A stretch of 34,777 bases of DNA from Photobacterium sp. GB-56 (GCF_003026105.1 NZ_PYNW01000025.1:1-34777), one strand, 5' to 3'; counted from the stretch's first letter, positions 1-10,659 are shown. Notes: generated by a model from the sequence alone, not told the origin. A program made the numbers and translations.

Positions 1-166
1 GCTAGTTAGGATATTTGAATTGACTGTGCCAAATAACCGAAGTTATTTGTATTGGTCACTAGTATCATTGATAAATCTTTCGACTTAACTTTTCAACGAG
101 TGCCCACACAGATTGCATGGTCAAATTATTAAAGAACGTTAGCGCAACACATCGTGCTGGCTGAGG
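1..166 (-). other. rrn: rRNA operon leader (16S gene off the left edge)
   Basis: Read on the minus strand, the segment carries a boxA-like antitermination element (CGTTCTTTAATAATTTGA, about 121-140) followed by the conserved leader block CAATCTGTGTGGGCACTCG (97-115). That order is typical of enterobacterial and Vibrionaceae 16S leaders. The E. coli counterpart is TGCTCTTTAACAATTTA and then the same CAATCTGTGTGGGCACTCG. The leader is preceded by a promoter, so it belongs to the start of an operon rather than to the 16S-23S spacer. The mature 16S sequence is not inside the window. Confidence 0.8.
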
Positions 167-172
167 CTGCGT

Positions 173-225
173 ATACTACACCGCGCTCAATTTAAGTCAA
201 CAATTATTTTAAAATTAATTTTCAA
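173..225 (-). promoter_or_regulatory. rRNA operon promoter with UP element
   Basis: On the minus strand a -35 TTGACT (195-200) is separated by 16 bp from a -10 TAGTAT (173-178). A G+C-rich discriminator follows. Upstream of the -35 lies an A+T block (201-225) resembling an UP element. A 16-bp spacer and a G+C-rich discriminator are the usual signature of stringently controlled rRNA promoters. It drives transcription leftwards, away from the cys operon. Confidence 0.75.
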
Positions 226-560
226 AACCCTTGCCACACTTAACTTAAAGCATACTTCCTTATCTTTTTAAGATTGAGACAAGATTTCAGCATTAAGACT
301 ACGATTTACCCAATTTAAAAAACACTGTTTAGCTAAGTTTTAAATTAGTTTTTTTATAAACCGCTTACCTACAAGTTATACACAGGTTGTAAATAACTTA
401 CTAACCATCCGTATTCCCTGTCGATGGAGCAGCATTATAGGGATAAGCTTAGAGATAGCAATAACAAAATTGAGAATTCAAACCGAATGACAATAAAAAC
501 AACGATAAACCCCAAAAATAACACTTTTTGTACAAAACGATACGTTTTCTTCTGTTTAAA
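226..560. other. Non-coding spacer between rrn promoter and cysQ terminator
   Basis: This A+T-rich stretch has no convincing gene. It holds one DnaA-box-like 9-mer, TTATACACA (376-384), which could be a chance match. It probably contains further upstream regulatory sequence of the rRNA promoter, but no second promoter could be assigned by eye. Confidence 0.5.
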
Positions 561-563
561 AAC

Positions 564-593
564 AAAAAAGGCATATGAGGTAACTCATATGCC
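564..593 (-). terminator. Rho-independent terminator of the cysG-cysQ operon
   Basis: A perfect 10-bp stem, GGCATATGAG (570-579) with CTCATATGCC (584-593), has a 4-base loop. On the minus strand it is followed by six T. It starts about 20 bp after the cysQ stop codon. Confidence 0.88.
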
Positions 594-612
594 TTATCGT
601 TATTTAATAAGA

Positions 613-1353
613 TTAGTCTTTTATTGAAACAATAAAAGATGGATTCAGTAATTGCTCGCGATGATAGTTTAATGGTTGCCCTTCTAAATCGAGTACTATA
701 GCCCCAGCACTCTCAGCTACACACTGGCCAGCAGCGGTATCCCACATCATTGTGGGTCCTAAACGCGGGTAACGTTGCGCTCGACCTTCTGCGACTAAAC
801 AGAACTTTAATGATGAACCAACTTCCGTCATCTTGTGCTCACCGATTTGTTCTAAGTAGTGATCTAACTCTGGGGAAGGATGAGAGCGACTACCAACAAT
901 CGTTGGTACTGTTGCTGCTCGTACACGAATAGGCTCACGACCGGCTTTGGTTTCTAACCACGCCTTATCACCATCACCTAACCATGCTTTTTCTAATGCA
1001 GGCGCATACACCACACCTAAAACAGGACGTCCTTCTTTTATTAAAGCAATGTTAACCGTGAACTCACCATTTTTGCGAATAAACTCTTTAGTGCCATCTA
1101 ATGGATCAACTAACCAAAATGTGTCCCAATTTTGTCGTTGATGCCAATCTGTATGTGCGGACTCTTCTGAAAGAATAGGGATCTCTGGTGTTAGCTGTTG
1201 TAGTTTGGTAACGATAAGTTCATTAGCGGCAAGATCGGCATCTGTGACAGGGCTGCTATCTGATTTTTGCGTGATCTGAACTTGACCATGGTAACGAGCC
1301 ATAATGGCAGCACCCGCCTCTAACGCGATGCTATATATTTCGTCGAGTAACAT
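613..1353 (-). CDS. cysQ: 3'(2'),5'-bisphosphate nucleotidase CysQ
   Basis: CysQ removes the 3'-phosphate from PAP, the by-product of PAPS reduction, and can also act on PAPS; it belongs to the inositol-monophosphatase-like, Mg-dependent, Li-sensitive family. The metal-binding motifs are visible: LSEES near residue 62, WLVDPLDGTKEF near 80-91, and WDTAAGQ in the C-terminal half. The length of about 246 residues is normal for the family. The ATG at 1353 was chosen because its protein begins MLLDEIYSIA, collinear with the E. coli N-terminus, and it has AAAGGG 7 nt upstream. A TTG two codons earlier (1359) is also well spaced from an AAGGAG and remains possible. It is the last gene of the operon, 25 bp after cysC. 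Confidence 0.93.
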   Translation of the reverse strand: MLLDEIYSIALEAGAAIMARYHGQVQITQKSDSSPVTDADLAANELIVTKLQQLTPEIPILSEESAHTDWHQRQNWDTFWLVDPLDGTKEFIRKNGEFTVNIALIKEGRPVLGVVYAPALEKAWLGDGDKAWLETKAGREPIRVRAATVPTIVGSRSHPSPELDHYLEQIGEHKMTEVGSSLKFCLVAEGRAQRYPRLGPTMMWDTAAGQCVAESAGAIVLDLEGQPLNYHREQLLNPSFIVSIKD

Positions 1354-1378
1354 TGCCAATCCCTTTCTCCTTCATTTA

Positions 1379-2002
1379 TTAGCTGATGATCTGTTTTGAC
1401 TTTAAATGTTCAACACATTGTTCCACCAGCTTATCTATTGCATTACTACCTGCCGCTAAATGGAGCTCAGGCGATAACGGCGGTTGGTATTCAGAATCAA
1501 TACCTGTAAATTGTTTGATTTCACCTGCTCGCGCTTTTTTATACAAGCCTTTCGGATCACGTTTTTCACACTCAGCAAGAGGAGTATCAACAAATACCTC
1601 AATAAACTCACCTTCAGGCAGTAAATCTCTCACTAACTGACGCTCTTCTCGATGTGGTGAAATAAAAGCACTAAGTACGATTAGCCCGGCATCAGCCATT
1701 AATGTCGCGACTTCACCAATACGTCGAATATTTTCACGGCGATCTTCCGCTGAGAAACCAAGATCACGACATAAACCATGACGAACATTGTCACCATCAA
1801 GTAAATAGGTGTGATAACCCATTTCAGCCAGTTTATTTTCTAATGCGCCAGCTACTGTTGATTTTCCTGCGCCGCTTAGGCCTGTAAACCACAACACACT
1901 CGCTTTCTGATTCTTTTGTGTTGCACGTAATTCTTTGGTTACGGTATGACGATGCCAAACAATATTCTCGTTATCATCATGCGCTTGTGGCGTGATTGTC
2001 AT
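1379..2002 (-). CDS. cysC: Adenylyl-sulfate (APS) kinase CysC
   Basis: CysC phosphorylates adenosine 5'-phosphosulfate with ATP to give PAPS, the second activation step of sulfate. The Walker A loop GLSGAGKS is at residues 41-48. Further on are the APS-site block [21 protein letters not shown], and the lid segment near [11 protein letters not shown]. The length of 207 residues is normal for a stand-alone kinase; it is not fused to CysN. The ATG at 2002 has a GGAG about 7 nt upstream. It lies 22 bp after the permease gene and 25 bp before cysQ, clearly one transcription unit. Confidence 0.96.
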   Translation of the reverse strand: MTITPQAHDDNENIVWHRHTVTKELRATQKNQKASVLWFTGLSGAGKSTVAGALENKLAEMGYHTYLLDGDNVRHGLCRDLGFSAEDRRENIRRIGEVATLMADAGLIVLSAFISPHREERQLVRDLLPEGEFIEVFVDTPLAECEKRDPKGLYKKARAGEIKQFTGIDSEYQPPLSPELHLAAGSNAIDKLVEQCVEHLKSKQIIS

Positions 2003-2024
2003 AACACACTCCGTTGTCTATTTA

Positions 2025-3752
2025 TTAAAAAGGGAATAACAGTGGGATCAGGGTTAATACAACGATTGAATACACTATCGATATTGGTAATCCAATCCGA
2101 ACATAATCTCTCAGCTTATAGTTACCTACGCTATAGACTAATAAGTTAGTTTGATAACCATAGGGTGAGATAAAGCTCGCACTGGCGCCAAACAGTACTG
2201 CCATAATAAAAGGCATAGGATCAACGTTATAAGCTAATGCTAGGCTATAACCGATAGGAAAAGACAAAGCCGCTGCAGCATTATTCGTGACTAACTCTGT
2301 TAACACGAGTGTCAGTAAGTAAACCGCAATTAATGCTCCATAAATTCCCCAGCCATTAAATGCTTCAATCAAAGCTTCACCCATTCGCTCAGATAACCCT
2401 GTTGTGATCATCAATTTAGCCAAGGTTAAAGCCGAGCCAACAATCACAACGATATCGATAGGAAAACGGCGGCGTAATTCTGCAAATGAGATAATGCCTA
2501 CTGCTACCATAACGAAAAGATAAATGGCTAACCCTTTAATGATCGGTAATACATCCAATAAAGCGAGACCAATAACAGTCAGAAATCCCATCAGTACAGC
2601 TGCACTTTTGGTGTTATCTAAGCGAGCACTTGAATCAAGACCATTCACCAAGACAAATTCACGATCTAAGGTGGCTTTCTTTTGTTGGAATTTTTTACCC
2701 GGCACGATAACTAATGTATCGCCAGCATGCAGTTCGATATTACCGAGTCCACCAGCAAGACGTTCATGACCACGACGTATCGCCACAACGACAGCATCAA
2801 AATTTTCTCTAAAACGGGTACTTTTTAAGGTTTTACCACGAATTCCTGCCGAGTGGCTGATGATGACTTCCATCATCGATTGGCCATTTAGGTGATGCTG
2901 ACCAAAAAGGTTTAAACCTGGAATTTCTTGAAGTGTGGTTACACTTTCGACATCACCACAAAATAATAAGGTATCGCCTGCCTGCAACTTAGTATCAGGA
3001 CATACAGGTGCAATAGTTTGACCGTCACGGATCAACTCTGCTAGAAATAAACGGCGTAGGGCACGCAAACCATTTTCGGCAACGGTTTTTCCTACTAATG
3101 GGGATTTAGCTTCTACACGTGCTTCAAGGAAATAAGGCAATTGATCATCAGCATGATCATCATAACTGGGTAATAGATGACTAAGCGGGATAAGAATAAC
3201 TAAGCCAACAACTAATACCGCTAAACCAATCATACTTGGTGCGAAAAAGCCTAAACTAGGCAGACCCGCATCTTCAACGAAACTATTTATGATTAAGTTC
3301 GTCGATGTACCTATTAACGTTAACGTTCCACCTAAAATAGCGGTATACGACAACGGTAATAATAATTTAGATGGTGCGTGGCGTTGGTTACGCTTAATCG
3401 CACCGATTAATGACACGACAACCGCAGTGTTATTCGTAAAAGATGATAATAATGCGGTTGATAAGCCGAGTTTTGTGACCACAGCCGTTTGGCCGCCCTG
3501 TGATATTTGACGCCCAACCCAACTAATCAACCGTGTTTTTTCTAAAGCAATGGAAACAAGGATCAACAACACTAATGTCAGTAATGACGAATTAGTGAAA
3601 TTGCCAGCCAATGTCGGTAAATCGATCATTCCAGACTGATAACCAATAAATGCCGCACCTGCAAATAAGTAAGGCGGTTTTATTTTGGTTGCCAGTAAGC
3701 AGAGAATAATCACCACCAACATAGCTAAGACAATCGCTTGCTCCCATCCCAT
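2025..3752 (-). CDS. SLC13-family permease, probable sulfate importer
   Basis: This is an inner-membrane protein of 575 residues. It has hydrophobic segments from residue 1 to about 195, a soluble middle from about 200 to 375, and more membrane segments to the C-terminus. The repeated motif SFTNNTAVV (near residue 104) and VTNNAAAALSFPIGY (near 490) is the ion/anion-binding signature of the SLC13/DASS sodium-coupled family. The middle part resembles two TrkA-C (RCK_C) domains, for example the segments around GDTLLFCGD and GDTLVIVPG. Its position between cysN (4 bp gap) and cysC (22 bp gap) points to sulfate as substrate. That is inferred from context, since SLC13 proteins also carry other dianions. 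Confidence 0.88.
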   Translation of the reverse strand: MGWEQAIVLAMLVVIILCLLATKIKPPYLFAGAAFIGYQSGMIDLPTLAGNFTNSSLLTLVLLILVSIALEKTRLISWVGRQISQGGQTAVVTKLGLSTALLSSFTNNTAVVVSLIGAIKRNQRHAPSKLLLPLSYTAILGGTLTLIGTSTNLIINSFVEDAGLPSLGFFAPSMIGLAVLVVGLVILIPLSHLLPSYDDHADDQLPYFLEARVEAKSPLVGKTVAENGLRALRRLFLAELIRDGQTIAPVCPDTKLQAGDTLLFCGDVESVTTLQEIPGLNLFGQHHLNGQSMMEVIISHSAGIRGKTLKSTRFRENFDAVVVAIRRGHERLAGGLGNIELHAGDTLVIVPGKKFQQKKATLDREFVLVNGLDSSARLDNTKSAAVLMGFLTVIGLALLDVLPIIKGLAIYLFVMVAVGIISFAELRRRFPIDIVVIVGSALTLAKLMITTGLSERMGEALIEAFNGWGIYGALIAVYLLTLVLTELVTNNAAAALSFPIGYSLALAYNVDPMPFIMAVLFGASASFISPYGYQTNLLVYSVGNYKLRDYVRIGLPISIVYSIVVLTLIPLLFPF

Positions 3753-3756
3753 AGAG

Positions 3757-5181
3757 TTACCCTAGCAACTTGCTAAGATCTTTAGCATCCCAGTGTGGAA
3801 AGTGCTTGCGGATCAGGGCATTTAATTCAACTTCAAATGCTGAGTATTGCGCAGTATTTTGTTTAGCATCTAATGCTTCACGTACCATACCCGCACCAAC
3901 CGTCACATTCGTTAAGCGATCAATAATGATAAAGCCGCCAGTATCTTTACATGCTTGATAGCTATCAACGGCAATGGCTTCATTTAAGCTCACTTCACAT
4001 AAGCCAATACCATTAAGCGGTAAAGCATCAGTTTCAAAGGTTTCAAGGTTATTAATATCAACTTGGTGACGAATGGCATCAACACTACCAACCGTTTTCT
4101 TACCCGCAACTTTAATGTCGTACTGGCGACCGGTTTCTAACGCTGACTCGCCCATCCAAACAATATCAGCAAGTAAATTATTACTTAGTGGCACTGTTTC
4201 ATCAGCAGCCACTAACGTATCACCACGGCTAATATCAATTTCATCAGCCAAGGTTACTGTTACTGCTAAGCCCGGTGTTGCAACCTCTAAATCACCATCA
4301 AATGTTACGATGCGATCAACGGTCGAGGTTTTACCCGATGGTAACGCACGTACTTTTTGCCCCACTCGTAATTCACCTGAGGCTAATGTGCCGGCGAAAC
4401 CACGGAAATCAAGATTTGGACGATTCACATATTGCACAGGGAAACGTAGTTCTGTCGACGCCTGACCTTGAGTAAGATCCACTTTTTCAAGCAAGGTCAG
4501 TAATGAATCACCATCATACCAAGGCGTTTTTTCGCTAAGGCCAACAACGTTATCCCCTTCTAATGCCGATAACGGCACTAAGCTAATGTTGATATCACTG
4601 TTCAGTTTTTTCGAGAACGCTAAATATTCTTCACGGATTGACTCAAAACGCGCTTGGTCAAATCCCACTAAGTCCATTTTGTTAATCGCAACAATAAAGT
4701 GACGAATACCCAATAGACTTGCAATGTAAGAGTGACGACGAGTTTGATCCAATACGCCTTTACGCGCATCAATCAAGATCACCGCGACATCACAGGTCGA
4801 TGCACCTGTAGCCATGTTACGGGTGTACTGCTCATGTCCTGGGGTATCGGCAATGATGAACTTACGCGCTTTGGTTGAGAAGTAACGATAAGCAACATCA
4901 ATCGTGATCCCTTGCTCGCGCTCAGCCTGCAATCCATCAACCAATAACGCTAGGTCAGGCTTATCGCCCGTTGTACCGACTTTTTGACTGTCGGTATGAA
5001 TTGCCGCTAATTGATCTTCATAAATTTGGTGAGAGTCATGCAGTAGTCGACCAATTAAAGTACTTTTACCGTCATCTACTGAGCCACAGGTTAAAAATCG
5101 CAGTAGAGATTTATTATGGTGTTGGTCAAGATAAGCTTCGATACCGAGCTCAGCGACCTGTTGTTCAATCACGCTATTCAT
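3757..5181 (-). CDS. cysN: Sulfate adenylyltransferase subunit 1 (GTPase) CysN
   Basis: CysN is the regulatory GTPase of ATP sulfurylase; GTP hydrolysis drives formation of APS by CysD. It is an EF-Tu-like protein of 474 residues with GSVDDGKS (P-loop, 33-40), DTPGHEQY (G3, 112-119) and NKMD (G4, 167-170), followed by beta-barrel domains II and III. It ends without an APS-kinase domain, which fits a separate cysC downstream. It starts 10 bp after cysD and is followed after 4 bp by the permease gene, so translation is probably coupled. Confidence 0.97.
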   Translation of the reverse strand: MNSVIEQQVAELGIEAYLDQHHNKSLLRFLTCGSVDDGKSTLIGRLLHDSHQIYEDQLAAIHTDSQKVGTTGDKPDLALLVDGLQAEREQGITIDVAYRYFSTKARKFIIADTPGHEQYTRNMATGASTCDVAVILIDARKGVLDQTRRHSYIASLLGIRHFIVAINKMDLVGFDQARFESIREEYLAFSKKLNSDINISLVPLSALEGDNVVGLSEKTPWYDGDSLLTLLEKVDLTQGQASTELRFPVQYVNRPNLDFRGFAGTLASGELRVGQKVRALPSGKTSTVDRIVTFDGDLEVATPGLAVTVTLADEIDISRGDTLVAADETVPLSNNLLADIVWMGESALETGRQYDIKVAGKKTVGSVDAIRHQVDINNLETFETDALPLNGIGLCEVSLNEAIAVDSYQACKDTGGFIIIDRLTNVTVGAGMVREALDAKQNTAQYSAFEVELNALIRKHFPHWDAKDLSKLLG

Positions 5182-5191
5182 TATTCTCTCC

Positions 5192-6100
5192 TTAGAAGTA
5201 ACCTTGGCGTTTTTTCAATTCCATTGAACCCGACTGATCATGGTCAATCGCTCGACCTTGTCGTTCACTCGATGTTGCCACCAGCATTTCTTCAATAATG
5301 CCCGGTAGTGTATCGGCTGTAGATTCAATCGCTCCCGTTAGTGGGTAACAACCTAAGGTTCTAAAGCGCACACTCTTTTGCTCGATTTTCTCACCCGGTT
5401 GAAGCTCCATACGCTCATCATCAACCATGATCAACATGCCGTCACGATCAACCACAGGGCGTACTTCAGATAGGTACAGTGGAACAATCTCGATACCTTC
5501 TAAATAGATGTATTGCCAGATATCAAGCTCAGTCCAGTTTGAAAGTGGGAAAACACGAATACTCTCGCCCTTGTTGATTTGACCGTTGTAAGTCTTCCAT
5601 AACTCAGGACGCTGATTTTTCGGATCCCAGGTGTGGTTCTTGTCACGGAATGAATAGACACGCTCTTTTGCACGTGATTTTTCTTCATCACGACGTGCGC
5701 CACCAAAAGCGGCATCAAAACCATACTTGTCCAGTGCCTGCTTTAGACCCTGAGTTTTCATAATATCGGTGTGCTTTGACGAACCGTGTGTGAATGGGCC
5801 AACGCCCATTGCGAGACCTTCAGGGTTCTTATGTACCAATAAATCAAAGCCGTACTTTTCTGCGGTGCGATCACGGAAATCGATCATCTCGCGGAATTTC
5901 CAATCGGTATCAACGTGCAGCAATGGGAACGGGATCTTCCCCGGATAAAATGCTTTACGTGCTAGGTGTAACATTACCGATGAATCTTTACCGATAGAGT
6001 ACATCATTACCGGATTATCAAACTCAGCCGCTACTTCACGGATAATGTGGATACTTTCCGCTTCTAACTGCTTGAGGTGGGTTAAACGTTTCGGGTCCAT
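5192..6100 (-). CDS. cysD: Sulfate adenylyltransferase subunit 2 CysD
   Basis: CysD is the catalytic subunit of ATP sulfurylase: sulfate + ATP gives APS + pyrophosphate. It is an N-type PP-loop ATPase with YSIGKDSS at residues 34-41. Other conserved blocks are [29 protein letters not shown] and the C-terminal [10 protein letters not shown]. The ATG at 6100 gives [16 protein letters not shown], collinear with the E. coli start, and has GGAG 6 nt upstream. A further in-frame ATG at 6112 has no good ribosome-binding site. The protein is then 302 residues, the family length. It lies 13 bp after cysG and 10 bp before cysN. Confidence 0.97.
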   Translation of the reverse strand: MDPKRLTHLKQLEAESIHIIREVAAEFDNPVMMYSIGKDSSVMLHLARKAFYPGKIPFPLLHVDTDWKFREMIDFRDRTAEKYGFDLLVHKNPEGLAMGVGPFTHGSSKHTDIMKTQGLKQALDKYGFDAAFGGARRDEEKSRAKERVYSFRDKNHTWDPKNQRPELWKTYNGQINKGESIRVFPLSNWTELDIWQYIYLEGIEIVPLYLSEVRPVVDRDGMLIMVDDERMELQPGEKIEQKSVRFRTLGCYPLTGAIESTADTLPGIIEEMLVATSSERQGRAIDHDQSGSMELKKRQGYF

Positions 6101-6113
6101 CTCTCTCTCCATA

Positions 6114-7526
6114 CTATGCCAGCTTAACTACCGCATCTTGCTGCTGTAGCGACTGTTCCTGTTTTGTGAACCAATCTAATTTCGTCGATAGATTAACTAC
6201 CTCTCCTACTACTATCAGCGATGGAGAAGCAGCATGTTTTGCTAATTCAGCCAGCTCGCTTAGCTGACCTTTTAAAACTTTTTGGGTTTTCTGGGTACCA
6301 CGCTCAATAATGGCGATAGGGGTATCAGCACCACGACCGTGCTCTAACAACTGTTGCTGAATATGACTCGATTTCATCAAGCCCATGTAAATCACTAAGG
6401 TTTGTTTTCCACGTGCGAGTGTTGACCAATCCAAAGTATCGCCATCAGGCTTGAGATGCCCCGTAACAAACATGGCGGTTTGGGCGTAATCACGGTGAGT
6501 TAATGGAATGCCCGCATAGGCTGTAGCACCAGCTGCTGCTGTAATACCCGGTACAACTTGGAATGGAATATCAGCATCAAAGAGCACTTCAAGCTCTTCA
6601 CCACCACGACCAAACACAAATGGGTCGCCACCTTTTAATCGCACCACTCGCTTGCCTTGCTGGGCGTAGTGAACAATTAATCGATTCGTTTCTTCTTGAG
6701 GAACACTATGAAAACCGGCTTTTTTACCCACGCATACTAATTCGGCATCACGGCGGACTAAATCCATCACTTCATCAGACACCAAGTAGTCATACAGCAC
6801 GACATCAGCTTGCTGCATCAGTTGTAATGCACGAAGGGTCAATAAGCCCGCATCACCTGGACCTGCGCCAATTAATGCAACTTGTCCTTGCGGTGGTGCT
6901 TGTTGGGTTAATGCCACCAGCTCTTGCTCAGCCTCTTGCTCACGCCCCGATGCCACTAAGTCACCAAAACGTCCGTTAAAGGCCTGCTCCCAGAAATAAC
7001 GACGAGCAGAAAAAGAAGAGACGGTTTGTGATAAACGCTGACGGAAGTTACCCGCAATCGTTGCCATACGTCCTAAGTGTTGTGGTAATAACGCTTCAAG
7101 CTTTTCACGTAATAAACGGGCGAGTACCGGCGCCTGACCTGATGACGAGATCGCGACAATGATGGGTGAACGATCAACAATAGAGGGAATAATAAAACTG
7201 CAGCGCTGAGTATCATCAACGACATTGACTAATACTTGGCGTTGATTGGCCGATTGATAGACCAGCGCATTAATCGCTTTACGCTCTGTCGCGGCAATGG
7301 CTAAGAAAATACCATCAAGATCTGATGGTGAAAAATGTTCTCCGACCAATTTGATCTGTTGAGAAGCTAATGCAGCAGTAAAGTCAGCATTTAAACGTGG
7401 TGCAATAACACGAACATCTGCGCCTGCTTTTAATAGCATACGGGTTTTACGCCACGCGCTATCACCACCACCGACAACCAGACATGGTCGACGCTTTAAA
7501 TCTGCAAAAATTGGCAAGTAATCCAT
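6114..7526 (-). CDS. cysG: Siroheme synthase CysG (trifunctional)
   Basis: CysG makes siroheme, the cofactor of sulfite reductase. The N-terminal half is the precorrin-2 dehydrogenase/sirohydrochlorin ferrochelatase, with NAD-binding [11 protein letters not shown] near residues 17-27 and the [12 protein letters not shown] helix near 134-145. The C-terminal half is the SAM-dependent uroporphyrinogen-III methyltransferase, with [11 protein letters not shown] near 220-230, [16 protein letters not shown], and [11 protein letters not shown]. The ATG at 7526 ([10 protein letters not shown]) matches the E. coli start and sits 6 nt after GAGGG; upstream in-frame codons are not supported. The result is about 470 residues. 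It is the first gene of the operon, so siroheme and APS production share control. Confidence 0.96.
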   Translation of the reverse strand: MDYLPIFADLKRRPCLVVGGGDSAWRKTRMLLKAGADVRVIAPRLNADFTAALASQQIKLVGEHFSPSDLDGIFLAIAATERKAINALVYQSANQRQVLVNVVDDTQRCSFIIPSIVDRSPIIVAISSSGQAPVLARLLREKLEALLPQHLGRMATIAGNFRQRLSQTVSSFSARRYFWEQAFNGRFGDLVASGREQEAEQELVALTQQAPPQGQVALIGAGPGDAGLLTLRALQLMQQADVVLYDYLVSDEVMDLVRRDAELVCVGKKAGFHSVPQEETNRLIVHYAQQGKRVVRLKGGDPFVFGRGGEELEVLFDADIPFQVVPGITAAAGATAYAGIPLTHRDYAQTAMFVTGHLKPDGDTLDWSTLARGKQTLVIYMGLMKSSHIQQQLLEHGRGADTPIAIIERGTQKTQKVLKGQLSELAELAKHAASPSLIVVGEVVNLSTKLDWFTKQEQSLQQQDAVVKLA

Positions 7527-7943
7527 CATTAGCCCTCTTTTTATCCCTAGATGCACTATAGAGGGGGCTTGATATTACTTGAAATTCTAAAATTTCATTT
7601 TTTATTCCAAAAAGTTTAGCCACAACATGCCGACAACACTTAATGACAAGATTCAGCGAATTACACTATATACAATGCATTATATAGTTATAAATCTCAC
7701 GATTAAGGCGAACGATAGGGAGCAACACAGCAAATAAAAGCTTATGTTATGCCTTTTATGTCTAGGTTATGACGAATCACTCTTCTATTAATACGAGAAA
7801 TAACGGCGTAATTTTCGATCTCGCTAACAATTGATCAAAAAAAACGAGATGGAGAGCACGATAGTGCGACACAGATAACAGCCTTTCTCAGTACATTTGA
7901 TACCTTACGCTTGCTTTCTTTGCCTACCCGTTTGGAGATATTC
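7527..7943. promoter_or_regulatory. Divergent spacer cysG / cpdB with probable cysG promoter
   Basis: The 417-bp spacer separates leftward cysG from rightward cpdB. For cysG a -10 TAATAT (7572-7577, minus strand) can be proposed, with no good -35 at 17 bp. An activator-dependent promoter would look like that. Just upstream are an inverted repeat GAAATT/AATTTC (7581-7596) and a TTATTCC (7602-7608) resembling a CysB half-site. CysB control is inferred. No clear cpdB promoter could be assigned. Confidence 0.4.
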
Positions 7944-9911
7944 ATGAAGTTATCAGCTAAGCCTTTATCAATCGCGATATTAGGCGGTTTACTTACGCTT
8001 GCAGGTCCAGCAACAGCAGACACCATCAAACTACGTATTTTAGAAACCACGGATATCCATACTAATGTAATGGATTATGATTACTACAAAGATGCGCCAA
8101 CCGAGAAAACAGGCTTAGTACGTACTGCAACATTAGTAGAAAAGGCACGTGGCGAAGTCACCAATAGTGTCTTAGTTGATAACGGTGATTTACTGCAAGG
8201 TAGCCCGATGGGTGACTACATGGCAGCAAAAGGGATCAAGCATGGTGAAGTTCACCCTGTTTATAAAGTCATGAACCAACTTGATTACGATGTTGGTAAT
8301 ATTGGTAACCACGAATTCAACTATGGCTTAGATTTCCTTGATACCAGCATTGAAGGTGCTGACTTCCCTTACATCAATGCAAACGTCTACGACTTAAAAA
8401 CAGGTAAGAACTTATTCTCTCCTTATCTGATCAAGGAATACACATTTAAAGATAACAAGGGTAATGACCAACAAGTGAAGATTGGTTATATCGGTTTTGT
8501 TCCGCCACAAATCATGGTGTGGGATAAAAAGAACCTCGAGGGTAAGGTAGAAGCCAAAGATATTAAGCAAACTGCTGAGAAATTCATTCCACAAATGAAA
8601 GCAGAAGGCGCTGATATTATTGTCGCGATCCCACACTCAGGCGTTTCAACCGATCCACATAAAGTGGGTGCTGAAAACTCGGTATACTATTTAACGCAAG
8701 TTGAAGGTATTGACGCGATTGCATTCGGTCACTCACACGCGGTTTTCCCAAGCAAAGAGTTTGCAAATCTACCAGGTGCTGATATTGAAAAAGGTACCAT
8801 TAATGGTATTCCAGCAGTCATGCCGGGACGCTGGGGCGATCACGTTGGCATCATGGATTTAGTATTAGATAAAGAGGGTAACAGCTGGAAAGTCACCTCT
8901 GCTCAAACTGAAGCTCGCCCTATTTTCGATAAAGCAACCCAAAAACCAATTGTTGATGCTGATCCTAAATTAGTAGCGGCGGTTAAAGTTGATCACAATG
9001 CCACCCGTGATTTCGTTAATCAACCAATTGGTAAAGCAAGTGACGTTATGTACAGCTACTTAGCACTGGTACAAGACGATCCAACCGTGCAAATCGTAAA
9101 CCTTGCACAAAAAGATTATGTTGAACGCTTTATTCAAGGCGATCCCGATCTCGATGGTATTCCAGTACTTTCAGCAGCCGCACCATTTAAAGCTGGCGGT
9201 CGTGGTAACGATGCAACCAACTTTACAGAAGTTGAATCAGGTCAACTGACTTTCCGTAACGCGGCTGACTTATACTTGTATCCAAATACCCTTGTTGCCA
9301 TGAAAGTAACAGGTAAAGAAGTGAAAGAATGGCTGGAATGTTCTGCTGGCCAATTTAATCAAATTGATGTTAACAGTGATAAGCCACAAGGCTTGATCAA
9401 CTGGGATGGTTTCCGTACTTATAACTTTGATGTTATTGATGGCGTCACTTACAACATCGATATTTCACAACCTGCGAAATACGATGGTGAATGTAAAGTT
9501 ATTAACCCAACGGCAAGTCGTATTAAAGATCTTAGCTTTAACGGTAAAGCTGTAAAAGACGATCAAAAATTCATCATCGCAACCAATAACTACCGTGCCT
9601 ACAGTGGTAAATTTGCTGGTACTGGTGAGAAGTTTGTTGCCTTTGCTGCACCCGATGAAAACCGTACCGTTCTTTCTGACTACATTAGCCGTGTAAGTAA
9701 AGAAAAAGGCCAAGTGGTGCCAAGTGCGGATAACAACTGGCACTTCACGCCACTGAAAAGTGATAAGAAGTTAGATATTCGCTTTGAAACAGCCAATAGC
9801 GAAAAAGCGGCGAAGTTCATTAAAGACAAAGGTCAGTACCCAATGACCCAAGTTGAAACAACGCCAACTGGCTTTGCGATTTACCAGTTGGATTTACAAC
9901 ACGCGAAATAA
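7944..9911 (+). CDS. cpdB: 2',3'-cyclic-nucleotide 2'-phosphodiesterase/3'-nucleotidase CpdB
   Basis: CpdB is a periplasmic bifunctional enzyme that opens 2',3'-cyclic nucleotides and removes 3'-phosphate, feeding nucleoside scavenging. The 655-residue protein begins with a signal peptide ([20 protein letters not shown], cleavage likely after ATA). A calcineurin-like metallophosphatase domain follows, with [11 protein letters not shown] near residue 36, [18 protein letters not shown] and FGHSHAVFP. The C-terminal 5'-nucleotidase domain contains [14 protein letters not shown] and the FDVIDGV substrate-site region. The ATG at 7944 has GGAG 7 nt upstream and gives a proper signal peptide, so earlier in-frame codons are rejected. 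It lies beside the cys operon, where PAP (a 3'-phosphonucleotide) is made, but a functional link is only a guess. Confidence 0.95.
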   Translation: MKLSAKPLSIAILGGLLTLAGPATADTIKLRILETTDIHTNVMDYDYYKDAPTEKTGLVRTATLVEKARGEVTNSVLVDNGDLLQGSPMGDYMAAKGIKHGEVHPVYKVMNQLDYDVGNIGNHEFNYGLDFLDTSIEGADFPYINANVYDLKTGKNLFSPYLIKEYTFKDNKGNDQQVKIGYIGFVPPQIMVWDKKNLEGKVEAKDIKQTAEKFIPQMKAEGADIIVAIPHSGVSTDPHKVGAENSVYYLTQVEGIDAIAFGHSHAVFPSKEFANLPGADIEKGTINGIPAVMPGRWGDHVGIMDLVLDKEGNSWKVTSAQTEARPIFDKATQKPIVDADPKLVAAVKVDHNATRDFVNQPIGKASDVMYSYLALVQDDPTVQIVNLAQKDYVERFIQGDPDLDGIPVLSAAAPFKAGGRGNDATNFTEVESGQLTFRNAADLYLYPNTLVAMKVTGKEVKEWLECSAGQFNQIDVNSDKPQGLINWDGFRTYNFDVIDGVTYNIDISQPAKYDGECKVINPTASRIKDLSFNGKAVKDDQKFIIATNNYRAYSGKFAGTGEKFVAFAAPDENRTVLSDYISRVSKEKGQVVPSADNNWHFTPLKSDKKLDIRFETANSEKAAKFIKDKGQYPMTQVETTPTGFAIYQLDLQHAK

Positions 9912-9933
9912 TCGTCGCAATAAAGTAAGCTAG

Positions 9934-9962
9934 ATACCGCAGCTGGTCTGCGGTATTTTTTT
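9934..9962 (+). terminator. cpdB terminator
   Basis: A 9-bp stem, ATACCGCAG (9934-9942) with CTGCGGTAT (9948-9956), has a 5-base loop and is followed by a run of T. It starts 22 bp after the cpdB stop. Confidence 0.9.
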
Positions 9963-9983
9963 ATGATTAAAAAGAGAGTCGTC

Positions 9984-10568
9984 ATGAAGCCTTCCGCACA
10001 ACTTTCTCAACTCGCCGAATTTCTTCAACAATTTGGCGCCGAGCAAACCACGATTGATGAAGCATTAAGCCAAGCACAAGTATTAGCGTTACCCACTCGT
10101 CACATACTGCTCCATCAAGGGCAACAAGCAGAGCAGTTCTACTTTTTACTTAATGGGATTTGCCATGCTTGCTATCTCACTGACAGTGGTAAGCAATTCA
10201 GTAAAGAGTTCTATTGGGATCAAGATACCTTGATTGGCTTTGAAGCACTGATCACTCAATCACCTTCGCCTTTTCTATTAGAAACCTTGTCCGCTAGCGA
10301 GCTCATTGCCCTACCGATTGAGCTAATTGAAACATGGCGCTCACAAGGGGTAGCGCTATATCAACACTTATTAGAACGTCAGTTAGTATTTAAGGAAAAC
10401 AAAGAACGCTTCATGTTGATGTACAGCCCAGAAGAACGATATCAATTATTCACCCAAAGCTTTGCCGAGCTCAACGTTAAACTCACGGACTATCAAATTG
10501 CCTCATACCTTGGAATCACCCCGATCAGCCTCAGCCGAATAAAAAAAAGACAAAGCGAACCACAATAA
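9984..10568 (+). CDS. Crp/Fnr-family transcriptional regulator
   Basis: This is a protein of about 194 residues with an N-terminal cyclic-nucleotide-binding-like beta-roll (residues about 25-115, including HILLHQGQQAEQFYFLLNG and the GKQFSKEFYWDQDTLIGFEAL segment). The C-terminal helix-turn-helix lies near TDYQIASYLGITPISLSRIK. The roll lacks the arginine-containing phosphate-binding cassette of true cAMP-binding Crp and has no Fnr-type cysteine cluster, so the ligand is unknown. Proteins of this shape often regulate neighbouring genes; the acetyltransferase and DMT exporter downstream are candidates. The ATG at 9984 was preferred because an AGAG lies 5-6 nt before it and cpdB's terminator occupies the sequence just upstream. 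Confidence 0.85.
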   Translation: MKPSAQLSQLAEFLQQFGAEQTTIDEALSQAQVLALPTRHILLHQGQQAEQFYFLLNGICHACYLTDSGKQFSKEFYWDQDTLIGFEALITQSPSPFLLETLSASELIALPIELIETWRSQGVALYQHLLERQLVFKENKERFMLMYSPEERYQLFTQSFAELNVKLTDYQIASYLGITPISLSRIKKRQSEPQ

Positions 10569-10659
10569 TGAAACGATATTAACAATGGTTAATGAGGCCG
10601 TGAAAAACGCAGGTTACTATGAAGGTAACTTTGACTATCACAGAAAAAGAGAACACGTG

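Noticed and set aside
376..384. DnaA-box-like TTATACACA as a sign of a replication origin
   Set aside because: It is a single match with no cluster of boxes, no A+T-rich unwinding repeats and no dnaA, gidA or mioC-like neighbour; one such match is expected by chance in a window this size.
424..627. 67-codon rightward frame left of cysQ
   Set aside because: It runs through the terminator hairpin, overlaps the end of cysQ, has no ribosome-binding site and has a low-complexity Asn/Lys/Thr composition.
4073..4465. 130-codon frame opposite cysN
   Set aside because: It is antisense to a clearly conserved gene; Ser/Thr/Pro-rich content is a by-product of the other strand, and no ribosome-binding site is present.
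6563..6979. 138-codon frame opposite cysG
   Set aside because: It lies wholly inside cysG on the other strand; His/Leu-rich shadow sequence without a family pattern.
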